A stretch of DNA of 64,000 nucleotides from Sipunculus nudus (Eukaryota; Annelida; Sipuncula; Golfingiida; Sipunculidae): the NCBI GenBank assembly GCA_026874595.1, contig CM049307.1, positions 38,916,862 to 38,980,861 on the forward strand, read 5' to 3'. Made by a program: the position numbers and the translations under genes. Each line of letters begins with the position of its first letter. Positions within the stretch are counted from its first letter, which is position 1. Shown here in pieces: positions 39,101 to 51,100 of the stretch. Under the pieces are notes generated by a model. That model ran no database searches, had not been told where the DNA came from, and worked only from the letters and a program-made list of their open reading frames with translations.

Positions 39101-42100
39101 CAAGCAGACAGCATTTCACGTGGAACTTAAAGGGGAGGGGGGGGGAAAGGAGAAGGGAGGGGAGAACCTGTTGTATGTTTAAAAGGGACCTGTGGGTCAC
39201 AGCTTTCAGCTGACATTGATCATGAGAATATTTGTGTAAAATCATAGCTGTTGTGTTGACTGCATTCTTCTGTCTTTTATGGACTACATGAAAGATGCAG
39301 GTCTCTCCTGATTAAATATTTGATACAGTATCAGTATTTCAACTCTGTGACTGTAATATGCATGCCATAATACCCACTAGGAACACACGAAACCCTGTAA
39401 ATTATAGTATGGAAGAAAGTGGAGATGAGCTGAAGTATAAAATACGCATTAAATTTAATCATTTTTCAAATTTCAAATCAGAATAAACTTGATAAGCATG
39501 CTAAGTCTATCAGGTATATATTGTACTGTGTAATACAATGAAATTGTGGAATGAAACCAATAAATTATGCCATAGCTTTAATCAACATATGTAAATTAAA
39601 AGAGACAACTGGAGAGATTTGTGAACAGTTATAAACTGGGGGTAAGTTTGGTTGATGTTTTTAAATTAAATTAATAACTTATATAATTAACATTGCATAT
39701 ATTTGGATTTAAACTAAACTAGTTGGTGAAAGACCAGCCAGCTGGATGAAGGACAAAGTGTGATCACTACAGCTCAGATGACACACAGTAAGCGGAGCTG
39801 ATAAAGGTGGTTTTGATATGAGGCCATCAAGAACAGACGGCTGATCAGACAACAGACAAAGGGCCATCACCATAGCTGAGATGACTGACAGTCAGCTTAG
39901 CTAATATCTGTACAACATATAGCTGACCATATCAACAATATAATATCAACAATATTAAATTTGTAAATATAAAATATATAACAACAAAATGCAAGAAAAC
40001 AGCTAAACGGAAGCAGTTGTAACTATGAATTTGCACCTGGGTGGTCCCTGCTACCTGGGTTCTTGCCTGTGAATATACATATGTTAATTAACATGACTGA
40101 CAGATTGTCCTGCCCACTGATGATTGAACATGTCTGTGTTTAGCACCTTTATGGCATTTAATGTGACCACTACTTTGTGCTCACCAGTATATTTGAGCAT
40201 TGTTTAAATTATCAACTCCTTTGAGACAGTTGAAAGGGAGATAATAACAGTGCTGCATATGAAACGCGCCCATTAATTTCAACTACTTAAGGTTCTGTGA
40301 ACACCTGTAATTCTATACCATACAGATCATATATGCAGAACACCTTCGCTTATATATATCCCAACAACACCAAGTATTTACTTTTTTAAAAGGATTGGCA
40401 CATGGTCTGTTACTGGCACTGTCTAGTATATGAATTGAATGAGGATAACAGTATACATATGATAAGTATGGCAGCCTTTTTTCATGTTTCATGGATTTCA
40501 TGTTTTATATGCACAGGGTTAGGAATATACTGTATATTCTCAAGAAATTCAGAATCTTGAATTGATTCAGGAACAGTATTTTCTTAAATAAATAATTATT
40601 TTTCTTTACTTCAAAGATTCGAAACTGAAAACTTTCAACAGCTGGAGTGAAAATATATGATTATCACTGACTGTTACATTGCCAATTCGCTGGAAGTATC
40701 TGGCCTTGGACTGCACTGAATGTAAAAAACTTTGGATTTGTAATTCATGCTAATCATCACTGAGAGAGAGCAGTAGGCCATAATAACACGGGGTACCAGC
40801 AGGAGTTACGGTTACACATACTCTCAGGGACACCGGTGTGATTGCTAAAATGTTTTAGCAATATTTTCCGGCTGCTTTCTGCTGTGAAAAATACGGTACT
40901 GACTTCATGCCTAGATTGCTGAGGTGAACAGACCAGGCGCACAGCAGGTTTGGAGTATGCTAGAAGACAACTGGTGGCACTGGACATGAAGAATAAAATA
41001 AGTGTGACCTTTACACAACATGCATTATTTATCCCACTTTGCACTTCTACACAATCATAGTGGATGTGGACGCTAACTGTTGGCACTGAATAGAGGTTGT
41101 GCAAGGCAGGCTGGGAAGCATGCTAAATATCAACAGGTAGCGCCTTCAATGAATATTTACATGTCCTAAAGGCCTAATGTGAACCTGTGCAAAGTGATAA
41201 ACATCAAGTATTATGCTTCCACGCTGGACCATTACTTTCCAAGTAAACGTGACATGTATATGTAAAATGCAAGTACTAAATATTTTAAACTTGACTATAG
41301 GCACCAATTACTCAAACGTCACTCCAACAAAAAAACTGGCATGGATGTAAACAACACAAAATGATTACAGGTGGCACCACCAGTCTTTTGTATGAGTAAG
41401 CCATCGAAGATGTATAGCCATGCTAAATTTCAAGCAGATACTTCAAACCACTCATAGGCTATATGCACAGATGCATGAAACCCAAAAACAATTTTAGGTG
41501 GCACCACAAGTCTTGTATACAACAAAACTATCCAAGATGTATGGACATGCATAATTTTAGGCTGATATGTCAAATCACTCCTGAGAAATAAGCCGGAGCA
41601 TACACTGTGCAAAAAACTAGTGTATGTGGCTCAACCAGTCTAGCCTATGATGAAGCTATCAGAGATGTACACATATGCCCAATTTCAGGCTGATATATCA
41701 AATCCCTCCTGAGAAATAGGCATGGACATACACTGTGCAAAAATCATTCTAGGTGGCAACACCAATCTTGTGTAAGAGAAAGCTTCATGTATGAACAGAT
41801 GAAAATTTCAGGCAGATACATCAAACTTTTCTGGAGTCAGGTACACTTGGCTGACCAAGCTCAGCTTAGGCAGGCAGTTGCCCCAAGTAAAGCTAAGCTT
41901 ATTGCTAGCTGCAGCTACTGCACTTAGTGACATCTTGATCTGCCCCAGGATGCTGCCCACTGAGTGAACTCTTGACCTGTGCCGGACTGCACTGAGTGAA
42001 CTCTTGACCAGTTGCAAAATCTGATACAGTTGGCAGTCTGCCTAAGCTATAAATAGTACCAGACAGAAACTTGGTCTGTTGCCAAATCTGAAATAGTTGG

Positions 42101-45100
42101 CAGTCTGCCAAGCTATTTATAGATACAGACAAGATTTTTGCATGTTGCCAAATCTGTTTAAGTCCTTTCATTGTTAAAGGTCCAATGATTCTCATCTGTC
42201 AACAATTATTTAAGTAGACTTGAACAAAAAGACCACCTTAGAATCATATTGTGCTGTGTTGCAGAAGATGAAACAACAGTTTTGCAGGATAAGCTTTGCA
42301 GCCCTCTATTTGAAATAGGCTTGCTAATGGCCACAAGACCAACTTCAGCTTTCTATGATTCTACCAAAAATAAATGTACCCAATCTATTTTTATACAATT
42401 GAAAGAACCTATTCTAGGATAATTCTTGAGAAAAATTAAACCATTCAGCTTGACAGTTTCATTATAAAATATTTTAAAGCTGAAAGAGGCTAAAAATTAT
42501 GATGTTTTTGCCCATAAAAAACAGGTGTAGGTGGCACCACAAAAAATCAATATCAAATATTAGTCATGTGACAAACATTTGCACAAGACTTGGTGATGCT
42601 AGCTCTTGTTGTTTCTGTAACTGTAATGTTAGTATGCTTACCTGGCCAAATGACTAAGTTCAAATTCCTGTAACTCGGCCAAAATTCACCGAACCCCAAC
42701 CAAACTTGAGAGAGCTTGTCTCTAGGATCATTTCTGTGAAATATTGCACAATTTAGATGAATGGTTTCAAAGAAGATTTTCCAAGGTTTTTAAGCTTTTT
42801 TCTCGTAAAATGTAAGTTGATGCAGTACACACCACAAAAATCTCAATCCCACTAAATTTGATACATGACCAATTTTTGCATATGATTTGGGGATGCTAGC
42901 TCCTGAAATTCCTTAGAAATTATGGGGTAATGTAATGATGACTGATGACCCCCATACACAACTAAGGTTGATGCAGGTGGCACCACAAAAAAATCAGTTT
43001 CATATATGAGTCATGTGACAAACATTTGCACAAGACTTGATGATGCTGGCTTCTGTTGTTTCTGGGATTGTAGTGTTAGTATGCTTACTTGGCCAAATGA
43101 CTAAGTTTAGCTCCCTTGTAACTCTGCCAAAAATCAACAAACTGGAACCATTTGAATAAACTTGGGAATGATTGTTCCTGGGATTATTTATGTGAAATAT
43201 TGAACAATTTGGATGGACAGTTTCAGAGAATAAGATTTTTAAAGTTTTTTTTTAGCTTTTTCCCTATAAGATCTAAGTAAATACAGATAGCAAAAAAAAG
43301 AAAAAGAAAAATCCGATAATTTTTTTTATGACCAATTTTTTGCATAAAATTTGGTGATGCTAGCTCCTGCCATTTTTGAGATAGTATTGAACTATGGGTT
43401 AATGTACAGACGACGGATGCTAGACAAGGGACGACGCCACACAATCACATAAGCTCACAGGTTCCCTAAACCAGGTTGATGTGCTGTATTTACAGGCTAA
43501 AATTGTTAACTCATACACCTGAATGCATGAACCAAGTTCATCTTGTATTAAATAATTTAGGTAGCACTATCAGCATACTAAGGTTCACAGACCTGTTATT
43601 CACAAATACATGACAAAGTAGACAAAAATGATGACACAAAGAGGTAGATATTCTTAACTTCTGTTATTAACGCTCACTCATGAATCTGGTAAGTGGATTG
43701 TCTAAGCATAAAAAAAAAATTTACTGATTTTTTATTGTTTTATTTCGAAATCCAGAGCTAGTAATTATTTATTTTTTTTCGAATTAAGAATGTATGGTAA
43801 GTCATAACCTGTCTTTAAGACATTAGAGCAAATCTTTGAGGTTTCTTTAAGATCTCATCTTTATGCCACTTAGAAACTGGTACCTTCAGCTACAAAGCCT
43901 AATGCCTTATGCCTAATGCAAAATTGAATTGGTACTTGAACAACATTTAGTATCTGAATAACATATATCCCTTTCACGTGACAAATGCAAAACAATTTTA
44001 AACTTTTTGAATGTGAACTGAATGTTCACGTGGCAGTAAAAAGTGTTCTTGAACTGTTTTGGCCAAAACTTTGTGAAACAAACTCATGAGGTGGTTTCAA
44101 ACCATTTCCAATGCGAATCAAATTATCTGTACACTAGTGCTGGGTGAATGGTCAATTTGCATTCAAAACAGTTTAAACCTAGTTCTGGAGCAGCAACTGG
44201 GTCACAGCACAAGCGAAAAAGTTGTATTAGTATGTTGTTATATTGTTTCACATATGAAATGTACATCTCATGCATAGGGGCTAGATGCTCAAGGGAACGC
44301 ACAATATGTTTTGAAACCAATTTGATGAGTCTGCAATGCCAAAAACAATTTAATAACAGTTTTGAGTGTAAAAGGGGTAATAAAGTAGGTATACAAACAA
44401 GGGTGAGTATTAGAACAACACTGAGCAGAAATATGAATGATAATGCTGGTCAATACTTTGTTAACTCACCTTAAACAAGAGGCATCCCAGGTTGATCTCA
44501 GTGTCAGGATCTTCAGATGGGCACTGCTCCACCAGGCTCTGTAAGATACATATTACATATACAGTGGAACCCCGCCTTGCGATCACCCCGCAATTGCAAA
44601 CACCCCCACACAAATACGACCACAGTAAGCGCTGTTTGTTTTGACCTCATACCATGAATCCCTTCACCAGAGGGGAACACTGTATTTTGGTCCAATCAGA
44701 TGAGACCCTGAGCTGGAAGACAAAACCTCATTGTGCAAACAGTTTACCAGCCAAGTGAGAAATACATGGAGCTAATGTTGTTCATTTTATTTGGGTTAGA
44801 GCTCAACTGTTTGAACAGGTCACAGGCTCAGAGAGAATGGCCCCACACATGGATTGTACAGGACCTTGGGCACATAGGATGCCCAGCTGGTGAGCTGTAA
44901 TTCAAACGAAATGTAACAACATAGGCTCCGTGCACACCTCGCTGGCTGGTTTCAGTTTTGCAGACAACAGATACATGGCTACACTATTACAGACGTAATG
45001 TCATAAACGAATTGGTCGATGATGCTAGAACGCAGAGGGAGCATTTAAATTTTGACTGTTCTTTACTAAGTGTAACCATAAAACTGCCATCAAGCAGCCC

Positions 45101-48100
45101 TTGAAGCGCAGCTATGGGCGGAGCTAGGATACCTGTCAAATGTTTGTTAATTGACATCTGGTTGGCTGCTTGTCACATCATACGGAAGTTTTTCAGCAGA
45201 CTAATCGCCACCTGGTGTCTAAGTGTATCATAAAAGGTCAAACCAGGCAGCGGGAAAATCAGCTGCTTCTTTAGAAGCACAAGATTTCCACTGCCTCGGG
45301 AGCGTATTAATGGTATACCAATGGAGACTTTATGCTGTGGACTGGAGATCCAGGGTTAAAATCCACTTACATTCTTGGATGTCTAATGATTTCAATAATT
45401 AAATATAACACCAGGGCAAGTCCAATAGATGAATTTGGACACTATGCATTGTTTACTTGGTTGCAGTACCCTCCCCTAGACATTAAGCATTTTAATTTAA
45501 AAGCTTGCCATTGACCATACTGAAAATTTTATCACAAGACATAAGATGGAGGGATATCTAATGTTAATTAGTTATCTTTATACAGACTGACACAGATACA
45601 GACAAATTTTATCAAACAGACCCTGGGATAAAAAGAAAACAAGAGCACTACAAACGTTGTGTATCTGGTGACCTCTGACCTAATTAAATATGCGTGAATT
45701 GTGATGAGGATGTATATCAGGTGAGAAAGTCTACTGGGAAATATGTCTGAGTTTTATCAAAATCCTTCATGAAAATCCATAGAATTTTTTGGTAGGTCAC
45801 CAAGGTGCCACCAAAGTGCAGTGACCTCTGATGTCATTAAATATGCATGGATTTTTCTGAAAAGCGAACTCAGGCTAGATATTTTACTGTTAAACATTTC
45901 TGATGAGTTTTATCAAAATCCTTCATATCCTTCATAAGTTATCAGGCAACATCACAAAGTAGCCTAGTGACCTGTGACCTTATTGAGTATGCGTGGATGT
46001 TGCACATAACTGAACTCTGGGGAGATAATCTGTTGGAAAGCAGTCATGGTGAGTTAATCGTGAAAATCCATCAAAGCCCCGGTAAGTTATAGCGGCGACA
46101 CTAAATATTAACGGACAGACGGAAGGAAAGTGGGTATACTATAATACCTTCTATGAAGTACTTTAAATTTTTTTATAATCACTGGGCTATTTACAAGAGC
46201 ACAGCAAACATTTCATTTTGGTTGAAAATATGTATATTTTGTTTACTGACACAAAATCAATTTCATTGACAGACAAAATTAGCATTCATGAATTTTCTTT
46301 TCATTAATATTGCATATGCTGATCCTCTTAATCTCTTTTCATGCATCTGTTGACTTAAATTTCCATCCCTGAGATAAGCTGATTACATACAACCTTGTAC
46401 TGTCATGATGACATTTTACTACATTTTAAAAGTTCATAGTCTTAGAGGTTACAGTCTGTATAGCTATAAATATAAATGGAAGTTGAAATATCATATACAA
46501 TAAATTAAGATTGATTTCTAATTCTATCCTCACCTGTGCTCCGGGTAGGTCTTCCTCACCATACTTAATAGCAGCCTGGAGCTTGATTATCTGCAGAGAA
46601 CATATATAGGTACATTATTTAGCAGACCAACGCATGTCACCTGACTATTGTAGTGACATGAACCATTATTTATTCTGGTATTCAGTTTCTGGAACTGTGT
46701 CATTAGGATAAACTGTATGGATATTACAAGCATTTTATTGGGTTGTATGCAGTATGAAACTATATCAGACAGTTAAATATCAGAATTCATTTAATGCAAG
46801 TGATAATAAAAATACTAGGCACTGATATAGATAACATACTGTACCAATCTTTCCATTAATGAAAAAAGTTCATCCTCAGAAGGAACAAATGAAAAGTGAA
46901 GCAACAGTGTTCCAGAATAGTTCACAAGTTTGAATCACAGAGTTCTCAGAAGTCTTTGAGGAATTTAATGTCAGCAGTTTTTGCTCAATATATTTTGGCT
47001 GATGCATGGGAACTGATGTAATTCTTTGAACTCTTCATATCAGTTATTAATTTTACTCAATAGATGTTAAGTTTTGATTAAACCTAGAAATAGAAACATA
47101 TGTATACTGATCAAAGCAGTACCATGATTCCACTTGGGAAATTAATGTAAAAATTAGATCAATTAAATGGAAAATAAAAAGCTGTTTTCAAAACAATTGG
47201 AATGCCAAAGGTGTTAACAGATGCCCTGATAAGTTCAAATACAAAATGAACCAGTTGATGCTTTAGATGATGATCACATAACAGATGAGGTAAGGCCAAC
47301 TGGTTCAATCACTTGACCATTACCGAGTGGCCCTAAGCTCAACATATCCAAAATACATGGTGATCTGATTCACTTTAGAGAAGGTTTGGTTTCTCAGGCA
47401 ATACATACAGCAAGTTTGACCCCCCCCCCCCCTTAAAAATTTTCATTATGATTTTATTATCAAGGTATTAAAAAAATTTGTATAATATTTTGTATGCCAT
47501 GCTTTCACTAGTCTAGCAAAACAATTCTGTGATCATCATGTTTTTTCCTGATCATATGTAAATTTTATCTGAAAAAAAAAATTATTTAATTTTCATTAAA
47601 AAACTCAGTAAGAGCTGCCTACCTTGGACTGGTAGCCAGGACTTTCTATCTGACACGACACCTTCATGGCTTCATCAAACAGGCAGGCCCTGTACAGGGA
47701 CTGAGCGTAGTACATCCTGTATTCCTCTACCTCGGGGTGTAACAAAGACAGCTGCTCGTAACAGTCAGAAGCATTCACAAAGTCCTGCATCTGATAGTAG
47801 CAGTATCCTAACAGAGACAGAGCTGCCCGGGACTGAAAAACAATATAATGAATATGTTATAGAAAAAATTTAATTTATTTAATATAACTGTCAATACACG
47901 GACACTTGCTCTGGACCAAGCTTTATGCCTCCAACAAAAATGGTTACAGAATATCTATACAGTAAAACCTGTGAAAAAAGACCACCTGTGGTACTGGCCA
48001 AATGTGGTCTTAATTCACAAGTGGTCGCATTAGACAGGCCAGTCATACCCAATGTGGATGCTTTTGGTTCACTCAAGAGTGGTCCTAATAGACAGGTAGT

Positions 48101-51100
48101 CTTTTAGACAGGTTCCAGTGTATTTATAATGTGATATTACTTATCTGAAAAAGCATGGGCCATATGAACCTTGAAGCAAGCATCTGCTTACAAGTAAATC
48201 TGTATTTTTTTCAAGACTTAAAGGCTTTTCATGGCTGACCTTTCTGCATGTTGCCATTGATCCAATCTAAGTTTCAATATGAAAATGAATGACAGGGACT
48301 AATGTTATAGTACAGGCCATAGTGGAGAAACAATGATCATCTATAACACAATAAAATTACAATATTAGGAATTCCAAAATATATATAGATTCACATGTGA
48401 AATACTGATCTTAATTGTTTTTGCAGCTAAAATAAGTTGCCTGATCAGCCAAGACATAAAAGCCTGTAGTATGTTTCTTTTTCTTTTATATTTATGACAT
48501 AAATCACAATCTGCAACCTGCCCATGGTATTATTAGAAAGTAAACATTCCTATAGTACATCAGCCAGAGGGTTCATCGGTACCAAACAGGTGACAATTGC
48601 TATCAATGATTTTTTTAAATAAACAAGTGACCCAGGGGTCATGACGCTCAGCTGACCAGGAAGACATTGACAAAAGTAATTTTATCATCTGAATGTCAAA
48701 TTTGAATGAAATACTTTTTCCAAACTTGACCTTTTGTATAAAATCATCCAATATTCATTGGGGTACTATGGAGCTCTGTAGCATGAAGGATATGGGTAAC
48801 AGACACCTATTTTCAAGGTTTACAAGATGACTTTTCAGGGGTCTCCCAGCATGTCAAAAAATAAAATTCTAGGTCCAGTTATTATGATTTGTGCCCTGTT
48901 AACAAATCCAAATGTTTATTCTGGGGGGTATTTCAAAGCCGCATAGGATGAAGGATATGGGTAACAGAGATGTAATTTCAGGTGCACAAGGAGACTTTTC
49001 AGGGGCCTCCCAGCATATCAAGAAAGGAGATTCTAGGTCAAGTCTATAATTTGTGCTCTGTTAACAGATGACCAAATCTTTATTCTTGGGAGTACTTCGG
49101 AGCCCCAGAGCATGAAGGATATGGGTAACAGGGACCTTATTTCAGGTTTCCATGTAGACCTTTTATGGGCTTCCCTGGAGGTGAGGACAGAAGATTCTAG
49201 GTCCAGACATTATGATTTGTGCCCTGTTAATATATGACTTAATCTTTATTCTGGGGGGTACTTCAGAGCCCCATGGCTCACAGAATATGGGTAACAGGGA
49301 CCTTATTTCGGGTTTCCATGTAGACCTTTTATGGGCTTCCCTGGAGGTGAGGACAGAAGATTCTAGGTCCAGTCATAATGATTTGTGCCCTGTTTACAGA
49401 TGACCAAATGTTTAAAGATCACAAAAGTAGAGAAAAAAAATCGTAAAAAATAAAAAAAATATAGGTGGCGCCACCAATCTCCGGAAATTGATGAAACACT
49501 CCATGATCAATATCCATGCAAAGAATCATGGTGATTAATGCATTAGTTGTTCAGATACTTGAGCTTTTGTATTAAATTTTGCATTATTCTGGGGGGTACT
49601 TCAGAACCCCATAGCTCGAAGAATATAGGTCACAGTGACCTAATTTCAGGTTTAAAAGGAGAATTTCCATAGACCTCCCAGGATTTCATGTAAGAAGATT
49701 CCCGGTCTAGCGGTTACGATTTGTGCCCTGTTAACAGACAGACGCCTGGATGGCAGGACGGACGACAGACAAAAGGTGATCCCTACAGCTCAGATGACTT
49801 TCAGTCAGCTGAGCTAAAAATTGAAAAAATACAGGTGGCGCCACCAGAATGCAGAAACTGATGAAACATATCCTGATCAATATCCATGCAAAGAATCATG
49901 GTGATCAATATAATAATTGTTCAGATACTTGAGCTTTTGTATCAAATTTTCCATTATTCTCGGGGGTACTTCGGAGCCCCATAGCTCAGAGGTTATGGGT
50001 AACAGAGACCTAATTTCATGTTTTTAAGGAAACTTTTCATGGGCCTCTCAGCATGTCAAGAGAGAAGATTCTAGGTCCAGTTGTTACGATTTGTGCCATG
50101 TTAACAGATGACCGCAGCTAATGAGGTCTCAAAAATAGAGAAAAAAATTCGTAAAAATAAAAAAAAAATACAGGTGGCGCCACCATACTGCAGAAACTGA
50201 TGACACATTCCATGATCAATATCCATGCAAAGAATCATGGTGATCACTGCAATAGTTGTTTAGATACTTGAGCTTTTGTATCAAATTGTCCATTATTCTG
50301 AGGGATACTTCAGATGACTTACAGTCAGCTGAGCTAAAAACACTTAATGGTCAATATCCATGCAAAGAATCATGATGATCTCCGTATTAGTTGTTCAGAT
50401 ACTTCAGCTTTTGTATCAAATTGTCCATTATTCTGAGGGATACTTCAGAGACCTATAGCTTGAAGGATATGGGTAACAGAGACCTAATTTCAAGTTTTCA
50501 CAGGCACTCTTCATGGGCCTCCTTGCATGACAAGAATGAAGTTTCTAGGTCCAGTTGTTGCAATTTGTACCCTCTTGATAGATAACATAGGTGGCGCCAC
50601 CAGTCTGCAGGAACTGATGGAAAATCTCATAATCAATATGTATGCCAAAAATCATAACCATCAGTGATGTAGTTATTGAGATATTGAAGTTTTTGTATGA
50701 AATTTTTGACTACTCTGGGGGGGTACTTTGGGGCCCCATAGCTCAAAGGATATGGGTAACAGAGACCTAATTTCTGATTTCCATGGAGACTTTTCATAGG
50801 TCTTCTAGTGTGTTGAGAATGAAGATTCTAGGTCCAGTCGTTACTATTTGTGCCATGCTAACAGATGACAGCATCCTTAAAGGTCTCAAAAATAGAGGAA
50901 AAAATCGTAAAAAATTGAACTATACAGGTGGCGCCACCAGTCTGCAGGAACAGATGACACATCTCATGATCAATAGTTATGCCACAAATCATGACCATCA
51001 TTCAAGTAGTTAATGAGATATTGAAGTTTTTGTATGAAATTTTTTTACTTTTCTTGGGGGTACTTTAGGGCTCCATAGCTCGAAGAATATGGGTAACAGA

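Noticed and set aside
45330..45365. Phrase gatccagggttaaaatccac resembling a tRNA B-box
   Set aside because: No A-box or cloverleaf could be found around it.
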